In this document: positions 22,217 to 31,681 of the stretch, one piece after another | How positions within the stretch are numbered: the first letter of the stretch is position 1 | Layout: each line of letters opens with the position of its first letter | Source of the DNA: Nemophila menziesii | Taxonomy: Eukaryota; Streptophyta; Magnoliopsida; Boraginales; Hydrophyllaceae | Direction of reading: 5' to 3' | Assembly (NCBI GenBank): GCA_029959085.1 | Contig: JARWIR010000031.1 | Span: 3,224,001 to 3,288,000 of the forward strand | DNA: 64,000 nt | The notes under the pieces: model-generated | Told to the model about the DNA's origin: nothing | Seen by the model: only the letters and a program-made list of their open reading frames with translations | The model's database searches: none | Made by a program: the position numbers and the translations under genes

Positions 22217-25200
22217 ATGCGAAGAAGGCTATTCAAGGATCTAGAGCCAACACCTCCGATCCTTAGTAATCCAGAATCGTTGATCAGACTTGCGAACAGA
22301 AGAAGAAGAGAACGAGAAGCTTTAGAAGTAGAAGAATTAAGTAACAGAATGGAGAATATCATTATTCAAGGTCAACAGAATGGACAAGGCCAGTTAGATG
22401 CAAATGGCCAACCTTTAGCTCCAGGCGTTATTCCTCAAGTTCAACCACTAAATCCTAATCCTCCAGTCCAGATAGTGATGAATCATGATCCGTGGTTCAC
22501 TAATGGCCCTCCAGAAGTTCCATTCCGCGCTCCAGCTATAGGAGTAGGTGCTCCAGATATTAATGTTCCGAGATTCCGTCCAGATTCGGGTATGCTAGCT
22601 CAGTTCCAAAACTTTGGAAATTTTCGCGGAAGACCATCGGAAGATCCTCTTAGAGCGGTACAAAAATTTAAGCAGATATGTGATTCTTATATCACACAAG
22701 GGGTTTCAAGAGAACAGATGTATTTTGCTGCTTTCAAATTCTTTGTCATTGATGGAGCAAGTGAATGGCACGATACGCAAGATCCTACGAGGATTACTAA
22801 TTGGGACCAATTAGAAATCGCTTTCTTTGACAGGTATTACCCAAGTAACATGAGGTTAGATGCTGAACTAGAATTGACACAATTCCGTCAAGAGTATGAA
22901 GAAACTGTAGGAAGGAGTTGGACAAGATTTCAGATGTGTTTGCGTAAAGTTCCTAATCATGGCTTTTCAGAACAACAACAGTTAAAGATCTTTTATAGAG
23001 GCCTTGATGGAATTTCAAGAGAGAAATTGGATACGCTATGTGGAGCAGGTTTTCTTCAAGTTCAACCCGCTCATGCCAAAATTATTTTAGAGAGAACAGT
23101 CAAGAATGAAGTTGGGTGGAGCTCAGTAAGAACACCAGTCAAGGGAGTAAATAATGTTGACATAGAAGAGAAATTTGCTACGTTTGAGAATAAGATCCAG
23201 AATACCATAGAGCAACAATTGAAGCAGCTTACGCTAGCTGTGAAAGAAGGATTTTCGGGTAAGAAGGTAACCGTGCATGCTGCACAAGAGGTTTATATGT
23301 GTTCAATTTGTAAGGTAGATGATCATGATGAGGAAAGTTGTCCGAATAACCAAGAATCAGTGAATTTTATGTCCAATAGAGGTCATTTCAATTCAAGTGG
23401 TAATGGATATCAGCCTAACAGAAACCATCCTGGGTTTCAATACTCAAATCCGAATGGGGCAGCCAATCCTACTTACGCGTATCAGCCGCGTCCTCAAGGC
23501 AACAACTATAATCCACGACCACATAACAATCATCAAGGAGGACAGAATCAAAACAATTATGTGCAAAGACAAGCTCCTCAGAATACCTACGATGAGAATT
23601 TAAACCAGAAAGCTCTACCTGCCCATCCACAAGAAGGAGTAATTACCCTTCAGAAAACCGTTGAGAATTTGATTGCTCTTCAAACACAAGCTTTGGAACG
23701 TCAAAACGCAGCTGAAGCAAATATGAAGATTTTCCAGAATCAGCTAAGTCAAATTAATAAACAGTTGAATCAGCGTCCACAAGGGCAACTTCCTAGCGAT
23801 ACGGAAAATCCAACACAACATGAAGATTGCAAGGCTGTTACATTAAGAAGTGGTAAGAACCTTCCTCCACCTCCTTTTCCCGTTATGAAAGAGAAAGAAG
23901 TTCCAAGAAAAGAAAAGGAAGTGGGTGAGAAAGAGAAAGAGAATGAGAAAGATAGTGAGGTTGAAGAGATAGAAAGACCAAGAGATATTCCGAAAAAGAG
24001 AGATGAAATTGTAAGCAATCGCCCTCCACCACCGTTTCCATCGCGAGTTCAGAAAAAGGGTGATATGGGTGATTTTCAGAAATTCTTCAATAGAGTGAGG
24101 GGTTTGAGTATTAATATTCCGTTACTTGAGGCAATTCGAGATATTCCTAAGTATACGAAGTTTTTGAAGAGGGCCCTCACTAATAAAAGGCCCTACTGTG
24201 ATAATGAGATGATTGGCCTTCCTGAAGAGTGCAGTGCGATTTGCCAGAGCAAATTACCTCCGAAGTTAGTTGATCCGGGGAGTTTCACGATTCCCATATC
24301 GATTGGAGAAGAATGGAAGGGAAAAGCGCTATGCGATTTGGGGGCAAGCATCAACTTGATGCCCAAGTCAGTCTTTGATAAGCTTAAAATTGGAAACGCA
24401 AGACCTACTTCTATGGTCCTGCAAATGGCGGACAGGTCTCTTGCTCATCCTGAAGGCCGTATTGAGGATGTCCTTGTTAAGGCAGGTACACTTATATTTC
24501 CTGTTGATTTCGTAATTCTTGAATACAATGCAGATAGAAATGTCCCCATTATTTTGGGTAGACCCTTCCTAGCTACAGGGAGGACATTGATCGATGTAGA
24601 GAATGGCGAATTGACAATGAGGATACAAGATGAGGAAGTGAAATTCAATGTATTTCGAGCTATGAAATTCCCAGATTCTCAGGAAGATTGCTTCAGAATG
24701 GATGTAGTTGAGCAAGCATCGCAAGAGGTATTTAATTGTTTAAATTTTGATGATATCTTGCAGGCTGCTTTGACATTAGATTCACCTGAGATGATGGAAG
24801 AGCTTACAGAAACAGTGGCAGCTCTCAATTCTGAAAATCCGAAATATAGGCGTCTTGCCTATGAACCTGTGAGAGAACCGGGGGAGATTATTCCTAAAAA
24901 GAAACCTTCAATTGAATCTCCTCCGGAGTTGGAAGAAAAACCATTGCCAGCACACTTGAGGTATGCTTATTTGGGTACTAATGAAACTTTACCTGTTATT
25001 GTTTCAGCTAATTTAACAGGTCCTCAAGAAGATAAACTGTTGCGTGTGTTAAGAGCCAACAAAGAAGCAATAGGTTGGACAATTGCTGATATCAAAGGCA
25101 TTAGTCCATCCTATTGTCAACACAAAATCATACTAGAAGATGTTAATGCACGCTCAGTTGAAGGTCAGAGAAGATTAATGCCAGCTATGAAGGATGTGGT

Positions 25201-27850
25201 GAAGAAAGAGGTGATCAAGCTTTTAGATGCGGGGATTATTTATCCCATTTCGAGTAGTGAATGGGTGAGTCCGGTTCAGTGTGTACCGAAGAAAGGAGGA
25301 ATGACAACGGTTCTTAATGATAAAAATGAAGCGATTCCTTCAAGAACGGTAGTTGGATGGAGAGTTTGCATGGATTATAGAAAGCTGAACAAGGCCACCA
25401 GAAAAGATCATTTCCCTTTGCCCTTCATCGATCAAATGTTAGATAAATTAGCCGGAAGAGAGTACTATTGCTTCTTGGATGGTTACTCCGGGTACAATCA
25501 GATTTACGTGGCTCCAGAAGATCAACATAAAACTACCTTTACATGCCTATTTGGTACTTTTGCATATCGTAGAATGCCATTTGGGTTGTGTAACGCTCCC
25601 GCTACTTTTCAAAGGTGTATGATGGCCATCTTCTGGGACATGATAGATAATTTCCTTGAAGTATTCATGGATGATTTCTCCGTGTTTGGTGATGATTTTG
25701 ATATATGTTTGGATAACTTGGAGAAAGTGTTAGTGAGATGCAAGGAAACAGATTTGGTGCTCAACTGGGAGAAGTGTCACTTCATGGTTCGCGAAGGTAT
25801 TGTTCTGGGTCACAAAGTTTCGAGTGTTGGTTTAGAGGTTGATAGAGCAAAGATAGAGGTAATTAAAACTCTTCCCCCTCCCGTTTCTGTTAAAGGGGTA
25901 AGGAGTTTTCTTGGCCATGCTGGCTTTTATAGGCGTTTTATTAAAGATTTTTCTAAGATTGCCAAACCGTTATGCAACTTACTCGAAAAGGATTGCAAAT
26001 TCCTTTTTGATGAAGCTTGTTTAACGGCCTTCAAAGCAATCAAAGAAAAGCTTATTTCTGCTCCTATAGTGTTACCTCCAGATTGGAATTTACCGTTTGA
26101 GGTTATGTGTGATGCGAGTGATTTGTGTATGGGAGCTGTATTAGGACAGAGGAAAGAGAAGGTTTTTCATTCGATTTACTATGCTAGCAAAACTTTTAGT
26201 GGAGCTCAGATTAATTACACAGTTACAGAAAAAGAATTGCTAGCAGTTGTATATTCGTTTGACAAATTTCGCTCTTATCTTCTTGGAGCGAAAGTTATTG
26301 TTTATACAGATCATTCCGCGATCAGATTTCTTATGGAGAAGAAAGATGCGAAACCAAGGTTAATCAGATGGGTGTTATTGCTTCAAGAGTTCGATTTAGA
26401 GATCAAAGATAGAAAGGGTTGTGAGAATCAGGTTGCAGATCATCTATCGCGTTTAGAGGGTTCAGGGATGAATAGTGGTACTGAAGCAGTTAGAGAAGAG
26501 TTTCCTGATGAGAGTTTATTCGTTGTTCGAGATTATGAGGCTCCGTGGTATGCGGATATTGCGAATTTAGTGGTGAGTGGTGTTTTTCCTGAAGGGTCTA
26601 CTTATCAAGAAAGAAAGAGGTTAGCTCATCAGGCTAGACAGTTCTTTTGGGAGGATCCGTTCCTCTATAAAGTTTGTGCTGACCAAATGATACGAAGATG
26701 TGTAGCAAGGGAAGAGACTCAAGCCATTATAGCTGGATGCCATGATTCATTATATGGAGGACATTTCAAAGGAGACATAACTGCTGCAAAGGTATTTCAA
26801 TCAGGTTTTTACTGGCCTTCTCTTATAAAAGATTGTCATGAATATGTTAAGAAATGTACGAGATGCCAGTTTACCGGAAACATATCCAAGAGGGATGAGA
26901 TGCCGCGTAATAATGTGTTAGAGGTTGAGATATTCGATGTGTGGGGCATAGACTTTATGGGCCCTTTCGTTCCTTCAAATGGTAACCTCTATATCTTATT
27001 AGCTGTTGATTATGTGTCTAAGTGGGTAGAAGCGGTGGCTTTACCTACTAATGATTCACGAGTGGTGATTAAGTTCTTGAAGTCACATATTTTCACTAGA
27101 CATGGCACACCTAGAGTGATTATTAGCGATGGAGGATCTCATTTCGTTAATAGATATCTGAAGACTATTCTAGAGAAATATGGAGTCAGACACCGTGTAT
27201 CTACTGCATACCATCCACAATCCAATGGTCAAGCTGAGGTTTCGAACCGTGAAGTCAAGTCAATCCAAGAGAAAACCGTTGGTCCTACAAGAAAAGATTG
27301 GTCAATGAAGTTAGATGATGCGTTGTGGGCCTATCGTACTGCGTTTAAGACTCCAGTGGGTGCATCTCCTTATCGTATGGTGTATGGTAAGGCTTGTCAC
27401 TTACCTTTAGAGCTTGAAATGGGTGCCTATTGGGCAATTGCGCAGTTGAACTTAGATCCTATCTTAGCCGGAAAGAATCGTATGATGAAGCTTAATGAAC
27501 TTGACGAATTCCGGTTGCATGCTTATGAAAATGCCAAACTTTACAAAGAAAACACAAAGAAATGGCATGACAATCGGATTCGTCCAAAGAACTTTGAAGT
27601 AGGGCAAAAAGTATTAAAGTATAATTCGAAGTTCAGCAATTTTCCGGGTAAGTTAAGATCTAAGTGGTCAGGTCCATACATAGTGACCAAAGTTACACCT
27701 CATGGGGCGATAGAAATAGAACATCCGCTAGAGAACCGTACCTTTATGGTTAACGGTCACAGATTAAAGATATACCATGGAGGTGAAGATACCAATCGCT
27801 CGGAAGATCCACATCCCGGGGAGGTCATGTATCTCCTCGAGAGTCCTTAG
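22217..27850 (+). CDS. Gag-pol polyprotein of element A
   Basis: An uninterrupted 1877-codon frame from ATG 22217, the first ATG of the B homologue too. Gag occupies roughly residues 1-680, with a CX2CX4HX4C zinc knuckle at about 362-375. Aspartic protease follows with DLGAS at Asp707. Reverse transcriptase carries LDGYSGYNQ and FMDD (1150-1153). RNase H shows Asp1299, Glu1340 and Asp1365. Integrase has a zinc finger (H-H then CTRC) and a core with Asp1579, Asp1638 and Glu1674, giving the D-D-35-E spacing. It ends with a GPY-type module and [11 protein letters not shown]. The domain order PR-RT-RH-IN defines Ty3/gypsy; the LTR, primer site and extra ORF point to the Athila lineage. Gag and pol share one frame, so processing must rely on the protease. 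All catalytic residues are present, so it may be active. Confidence 0.96.
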   Translation: MRRRLFKDLEPTPPILSNPESLIRLANRRRREREALEVEELSNRMENIIIQGQQNGQGQLDANGQPLAPGVIPQVQPLNPNPPVQIVMNHDPWFTNGPPEVPFRAPAIGVGAPDINVPRFRPDSGMLAQFQNFGNFRGRPSEDPLRAVQKFKQICDSYITQGVSREQMYFAAFKFFVIDGASEWHDTQDPTRITNWDQLEIAFFDRYYPSNMRLDAELELTQFRQEYEETVGRSWTRFQMCLRKVPNHGFSEQQQLKIFYRGLDGISREKLDTLCGAGFLQVQPAHAKIILERTVKNEVGWSSVRTPVKGVNNVDIEEKFATFENKIQNTIEQQLKQLTLAVKEGFSGKKVTVHAAQEVYMCSICKVDDHDEESCPNNQESVNFMSNRGHFNSSGNGYQPNRNHPGFQYSNPNGAANPTYAYQPRPQGNNYNPRPHNNHQGGQNQNNYVQRQAPQNTYDENLNQKALPAHPQEGVITLQKTVENLIALQTQALERQNAAEANMKIFQNQLSQINKQLNQRPQGQLPSDTENPTQHEDCKAVTLRSGKNLPPPPFPVMKEKEVPRKEKEVGEKEKENEKDSEVEEIERPRDIPKKRDEIVSNRPPPPFPSRVQKKGDMGDFQKFFNRVRGLSINIPLLEAIRDIPKYTKFLKRALTNKRPYCDNEMIGLPEECSAICQSKLPPKLVDPGSFTIPISIGEEWKGKALCDLGASINLMPKSVFDKLKIGNARPTSMVLQMADRSLAHPEGRIEDVLVKAGTLIFPVDFVILEYNADRNVPIILGRPFLATGRTLIDVENGELTMRIQDEEVKFNVFRAMKFPDSQEDCFRMDVVEQASQEVFNCLNFDDILQAALTLDSPEMMEELTETVAALNSENPKYRRLAYEPVREPGEIIPKKKPSIESPPELEEKPLPAHLRYAYLGTNETLPVIVSANLTGPQEDKLLRVLRANKEAIGWTIADIKGISPSYCQHKIILEDVNARSVEGQRRLMPAMKDVVKKEVIKLLDAGIIYPISSSEWVSPVQCVPKKGGMTTVLNDKNEAIPSRTVVGWRVCMDYRKLNKATRKDHFPLPFIDQMLDKLAGREYYCFLDGYSGYNQIYVAPEDQHKTTFTCLFGTFAYRRMPFGLCNAPATFQRCMMAIFWDMIDNFLEVFMDDFSVFGDDFDICLDNLEKVLVRCKETDLVLNWEKCHFMVREGIVLGHKVSSVGLEVDRAKIEVIKTLPPPVSVKGVRSFLGHAGFYRRFIKDFSKIAKPLCNLLEKDCKFLFDEACLTAFKAIKEKLISAPIVLPPDWNLPFEVMCDASDLCMGAVLGQRKEKVFHSIYYASKTFSGAQINYTVTEKELLAVVYSFDKFRSYLLGAKVIVYTDHSAIRFLMEKKDAKPRLIRWVLLLQEFDLEIKDRKGCENQVADHLSRLEGSGMNSGTEAVREEFPDESLFVVRDYEAPWYADIANLVVSGVFPEGSTYQERKRLAHQARQFFWEDPFLYKVCADQMIRRCVAREETQAIIAGCHDSLYGGHFKGDITAAKVFQSGFYWPSLIKDCHEYVKKCTRCQFTGNISKRDEMPRNNVLEVEIFDVWGIDFMGPFVPSNGNLYILLAVDYVSKWVEAVALPTNDSRVVIKFLKSHIFTRHGTPRVIISDGGSHFVNRYLKTILEKYGVRHRVSTAYHPQSNGQAEVSNREVKSIQEKTVGPTRKDWSMKLDDALWAYRTAFKTPVGASPYRMVYGKACHLPLELEMGAYWAIAQLNLDPILAGKNRMMKLNELDEFRLHAYENAKLYKENTKKWHDNRIRPKNFEVGQKVLKYNSKFSNFPGKLRSKWSGPYIVTKVTPHGAIEIEHPLENRTFMVNGHRLKIYHGGEDTNRSEDPHPGEVMYLLESP

Positions 27851-28082
27851 AAGCGTGAGGTAACCCGTCGAGCTTAACGACGTTAAACAAAAGCCAATTA
27901 CTTGTATATTAGCTGAGTTTTTACATTTTTGCAATTTAGATTAGTTTGATTTTCGTAATTTTATTGTTTTTATTAAGAAATGAGGAAGGGTAGTTGTTTT
28001 TGATGATTGCAGGGGTAAAAAGGACTTGAGTTTGGGGTCGATTTGGCGGAAACAGAAGAAAAATTGGTTGGATGTCCAGGAG
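27851..28082 (+). other. Post-pol non-coding segment of A
   Basis: Non-coding. It carries the CGAGCTTAACGACGTTAAAC phrase shared with B and GAGTTTGGGGT (28028-28038), just upstream of the spacer. Confidence 0.5.
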
Positions 28083-28500
28083 AAACCGGGAACCCGGTTT
28101 CGCAAAACCGGGAACCCGGTTTTGGAGCTGGTACCAACCATTTTAACGCAACACTTGGCGTTTTTGGGTAATATCACAGCGACAGAACCGGGAACCCGCA
28201 TTTGGCAAATCCGGGTACCCAGTTTTGATGCTGTGATTTCTGAAAATCCCTGACCCAGCGTTTTGGTGGATTGCGTTTTCGTGCGTTTTGATTCGCGCCA
28301 TCGACACAAATCCGGGTACCCGCATTTGGCAGAACCGGGTACCCGGTTTCGGAGCTGCTGTTGGTGAAATTTTCTGGTCCAGCGTTTCAGGGTGCTGCGT
28401 TTTGGCGCGTTTTGACTCGCGCCATCGAGAAATTCCGCGCCGTCACAGCGACGCGGAACTGGGAACCCGGTTTGCCAAAACCGGGAACCCGGTTTTCGAA
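28083..28500 (+). repeat. Palindrome spacer of A (ACCGGG type)
   Basis: Contains four long near-identical or perfect palindromes: 28083-28100 and 28104-28123 (AAAACCGGGAACCCGGTTTT), 28333-28348 (AACCGGGTACCCGGTT) and 28477-28496. Weaker copies lie near 28186, 28210 and 28310. They are separated by repeats such as TTGGCAAA or TTTCGCAAAA and by GCGTTTTGATTCGCGCCATCGA-like phrases. It is a GC-rich island between AT-rich flanks. Short frames on both strands are by-products. Confidence 0.88.
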
Positions 28501-28885
28501 GCTGTGATGTCGGTTTTGAGGGGTTTAACCTAGTTTTCTTGGCCTCCTTTGCAAGTATTTACCTAAAACGCACCAATAGCCTCCCTACCTCCGAAATTCA
28601 TCTACCAAAACACTATATATCATCAAATCCTACCCTCTTTCACCACAAAAACATAAGATCAACTCACCTCCTCTCCAAAATAACATCAAATCCTTAGTTT
28701 TCCCAAGATTCTTCTTCACCCAATTCCTTAAACTAAACCCAATTCTTTCTTCTCCCATACAAATTAACCAAGTCCCATCTCATATTTCACCTAGTTCTTA
28801 AATTCTTCAACCTCAAAACATCAAAATTCTAAACTTTTCCCTAAGTTTTTCATTATTTGAAGTTTTGAGTTTGGGGTGAAAAGAG
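28501..28885 (+). other. Pre-ORF3 leader of A
   Basis: C/A/T-rich, G-poor tract beginning TTAACCTAGTTTTC and ending GAGTTTGGGGTGAAAAGAG (28867-28885), directly before the ATG. It aligns with B 17505-17880. No other ORF is visible. It may hold a splice acceptor or other signal for ORF3 expression; that is inference. Confidence 0.5.
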
Positions 28886-30202
28886 ATGACTAACAGAACC
28901 GGTGATTTCCGAAGAACTGCTCCTAGAAGAAAGACCACCGTTGGTGGTTCACAAGATCAAGCTATTGAGATTCCTGATTCGCGTCCTAAACGAAAAATTG
29001 ACGCAGTTAAGCTTGATTCCAACAGAAAAGAAATCACAGGTCTAAAGAGAAGATTAATTGATGAGATTGAAAGTGAGAAGGAACCAGAAGAGGAAATTGC
29101 GAAGAACATTGAGAAGGAAACTGAACAAGAGATTCCGGAAGCACCCGTTACGAAACCTCCGCGTATGAAGATGTGGGCCCACAAGCCTAAGAGGGTTTAC
29201 ACTTGTTGGAACACTCAGGTTCGTGAAAGAATTGAATTTTTGAAATTTGGTGAGGAGACGAATTTTCCTAAGGGTATTATGAGTAGTGATTACAAGGAAT
29301 ATGCTGTGACATGTGCGAAGTTTGGTTGGAAGGCGTTACAAGAAAGGAAGCTTGAGTTTATTCCTACTTTTGTGCGAGAATTTTACGAAGGTTTAGCTAC
29401 CTCCCATGATGCCATTGATATCCGCAAAAAGGTAGTTCCTTTCTCTATTGAACGTATTCGGAAATCATTGAAACTACCCAACTTTTCTGGAACATGCCCC
29501 TTCCAAGAAACTCTTAATGACCCTTCTTTTGATTTTGAATCCCTTTGGGGGACCGTGCTTGTTAATGGGACTAGCCCAATTCCTGAAGGTGAAAGGTATC
29601 CTGGACAGTTTTACAGCAGTAGTTTGACACCTCGTGCTAAGGTTTGGTCTCGTTTCATAATACCCACTTTCTTTGGTATTAAACACACTTCCGAGTTGAA
29701 GAAAGAGCACATATTTGTTATTAAGTGTATTTTGGAGGAGAAACCATTTGATGTTGCTAAGATCATTTATGATACAATCATGGAGTTCGCGAAATCACCA
29801 ATGAAACAACAAAACCTGAAGTTTCCTTGTACTATTACTCAGTTGTGTCTAGACGCAAAGATTCCGCGTAAGGACGCAGATATTGATACTGTTTCAGTTG
29901 GTGTGAGCATAGCTTTGAGCACAATCAAGAACATCCATGACGAAGCAACACGAGCTACAAGAAGTCCAAGAACTCCTCAATCAAAGAAAGCGAAAACTGT
30001 ACCTGAGTTGGAAGCGAAGATTCAAGTGTTGGAAGAAAATCAGGAGAGGATGATTGCTACCTTGGGAAACGTTACAAACGAATTGGACCTGCTTCGAAAT
30101 TTAATCCTAGGCGTAAATACACTTCAAAACGCGGTTTATGATGCTGTTACGCGAGATAAAGGTCCAGAACGCAACACCGATAACCAGCCTCGCGCTGGTT
30201 AA
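28886..30202 (+). CDS. ORF3 of element A, plant-transposon-domain protein
   Basis: An intact 438-codon frame starting MTNRTGDFRRT. Residues 1-110 are basic, then acidic (KRRLIDEIESEKEPEEE), with possible nuclear-import patches. Residues about 110-350 resemble the 'putative plant transposon protein' family: FVREFYEGLATS, VVPFSIERIRKSL, PIPEGERYPGQFYSS, WSRFIIPTFFGIKH, then LKFPCTITQLCLDA. Residues about 365-420 look like a coiled coil (heptad pattern around ELEAKIQVLEENQERM). No signal peptide or membrane segment is seen, so it does not look like an envelope protein, although Athila elements are often said to carry an env-like ORF here. Biochemical role unknown. It is preserved in A and recognisable in B. 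Confidence 0.85.
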   Translation: MTNRTGDFRRTAPRRKTTVGGSQDQAIEIPDSRPKRKIDAVKLDSNRKEITGLKRRLIDEIESEKEPEEEIAKNIEKETEQEIPEAPVTKPPRMKMWAHKPKRVYTCWNTQVRERIEFLKFGEETNFPKGIMSSDYKEYAVTCAKFGWKALQERKLEFIPTFVREFYEGLATSHDAIDIRKKVVPFSIERIRKSLKLPNFSGTCPFQETLNDPSFDFESLWGTVLVNGTSPIPEGERYPGQFYSSSLTPRAKVWSRFIIPTFFGIKHTSELKKEHIFVIKCILEEKPFDVAKIIYDTIMEFAKSPMKQQNLKFPCTITQLCLDAKIPRKDADIDTVSVGVSIALSTIKNIHDEATRATRSPRTPQSKKAKTVPELEAKIQVLEENQERMIATLGNVTNELDLLRNLILGVNTLQNAVYDAVTRDKGPERNTDNQPRAG

Positions 30203-30264
30203 GATACGTTTTCTAAACTTTCCTCTTAGTGTATATTAGTTTAAATGCTTTATTGAGTCTTTTC

Positions 30265-30284
30265 GAGTCGTGGGGACACGACTC
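30265..30284 (+). other. Post-ORF3 perfect hairpin of A
   Basis: GAGTCGTGGGGACACGACTC: eight perfect pairs with a GGGA loop, 62 bases after the ORF3 stop. GAGTTTGGGGTGGGG follows. Confidence 0.85.
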
Positions 30285-30828
30285 ATTTTTGAGTTTGGGG
30301 TGGGGTTCGTTGCCTCATCCCAGTTTTTTATGTGTTATTTACTTTATTTGCTTTCAATAAAAGAATTTTCGGAGTTGCGTTTGACTATAGAAATTTTTAA
30401 ATATCCCTTTAAGCATACTTTTGATGAATCTATGATAGTAAATAGTGGACTTTAGGGATTGATATAAAACGCACTTACAATTGCATGCGAACATAGGTAA
30501 TTGATAGGAAAAATTAATTAACAATGCAAATGAAGTAAGCTTGTACTCAAGGAATATGTTTGGTGTGTAGAACGTGAAATCCTAATTAGTAGAGAACCCA
30601 CCTAGATATGAACTAAAGACAAGCTATGTACTTAGGAAAATGATAGGGGCAGTTCTTTGTTAGCCATTTGTACCTTTTTAGCCTTCTATCCCTTGTATTA
30701 ATTATTATCCATCTTAGCCCACTTTGAGCCTTTAGCCTTTTCTTTGTAGCCACGATATAAGCCATTATCCCTTAGATTATTAGGCATGACCATATGACCC
30801 GCACTTGAATCACAATCCTGAGACATGT
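30285..30828 (+). other. 3' untranslated region of A, first part
   Basis: Non-coding, AT-rich, strongly similar to B 19305-19849. Shared phrases include GGAGTTGCGTTTGACT, AAGCATACTTTTGATGAAT, GTGTAGAACGTGAAATCC and GACCCGCACTTGAATCAC. It ends with the palindrome GAGACATGTCTC (30820-30831). No gene is seen. Confidence 0.6.
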
Positions 30829-31229
30829 CTCGAGCTTGAGTTTGGGGTGGTGGGACCACATATGGGGAATTAAATGGGTAGGGATCGATATGCTTTGTAT
30901 TGTAGCACAATTGCAGATGATATATACTTGTAACCCTTTGCCGGGAATGAAGAAAAATGAAAAAGAAAGAAAAAATGAAAAATTTTGAAAAATCATACAG
31001 TAGGAACCGGGAACCCGGATTCGTCAAAACCGGGTACCCGGTTTGCTTCTGTACAAAAAAAAAAAAAAAAAAAAAAGAAAAGAAAAAGAAAAATATGAAT
31101 GAATAAAACATCCGGCAAAGTGGAATTTTCTGAAAATCATCTTATTTATAGTGGGTAGACATGGGACGCTAAATTGTTGCGTATATGGGTGAGTGAGAAC
31201 ATCTTTTTGAGCGTTAACTCAAGCTCGAG
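30829..31229 (+). other. Nested long-range stem in the A 3' untranslated region
   Basis: The outer arms CTCGAGCTTGAGTT (30829-30842) and AACTCAAGCTCGAG (31216-31229) pair perfectly over 14 bases. The inner arms CTTTGCCGG (30936-30944) and CCGGCAAAG (31112-31120) pair perfectly over nine. The loop contains purine-rich and poly-A runs and, only in A, two ACCGGG palindromes. Confidence 0.78.
31005..31044 (+). repeat. Distal pair of ACCGGG palindromes in A
   Basis: AACCGGGAACCCGG (31005-31018) and AAACCGGGTACCCGGTTT (31027-31044, perfect). These repeat the spacer motif about 2.5 kb downstream, inside the loop of the 3' structure. The pair is bordered by TACAG and CTGTA. Confidence 0.85.
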
Positions 31230-31668
31230 GACATTGTTGATGGTAAGTGAGGAGAGAGCCAAAAGCTCACTTCAAATTTACCAAATATACATCCACACCC
31301 GTCCTTAAGCCAATATTATAACCGTAAAGACCTCGTGATTCCTAAGTGCATAGTGAATTTATAATTCTGTTGATAGGGAATACACTAGGTGGAGCGTTCA
31401 AAGCGAGTTAGGATTAATGACCACCCTATAGCCATCATACAGAGATGAGTACAAGTGTAACCTTCAAGCATTGCGACTTTAATTTTATGATTGAGATTAT
31501 TTATGTTTGATGTTGCATGATTAGTGTATGTGTATATTGGTTTCTAGAGTTTGCTATATGAGGTTTATTCTGAGAATTGCTTTAGGGTTTATTTGCTAGC
31601 TTCTACTGGTTTATACGTTTACTTCTACCCCGTTGTTTTGTTTTGCTTTGTCGGGACGACAAAGGTTT
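31230..31668 (+). other. 3' untranslated region of A, last part
   Basis: Non-coding; similar to B on both sides of the A insertion. Shared phrases include GAGGAGAGAGCCAAAAG, CCTCGTGATTCCTAAGTGCA and GACCACCCTATAGCCATCAT. No gene is seen. Confidence 0.6.
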
Positions 31669-31681
31669 GAGTTGGGGGTCT
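31669..31681 (+). other. Polypurine tract of A
   Basis: GAGTTGGGGGTCT, directly before the 3' LTR. It would prime plus-strand DNA synthesis. It closely resembles the internal GAGTTTGGGGT motifs. Confidence 0.85.

Noticed and set aside
22217..27850. Endogenous virus instead of a retrotransposon
   Set aside because: LTRs, tRNA-Asp primer site, integrase and the gypsy domain order define an LTR retrotransposon; no pararetrovirus movement or coat protein text is seen.
27941..28533. Frames of 60-122 codons on both strands in the A spacer
   Set aside because: Repeat by-products; the motif text repeats with the palindromes and no start is conserved with B.
28886..30202. Envelope gene in A
   Set aside because: The position fits the env-like slot of Athila, but no signal peptide, membrane segment or cysteine-rich region is visible.
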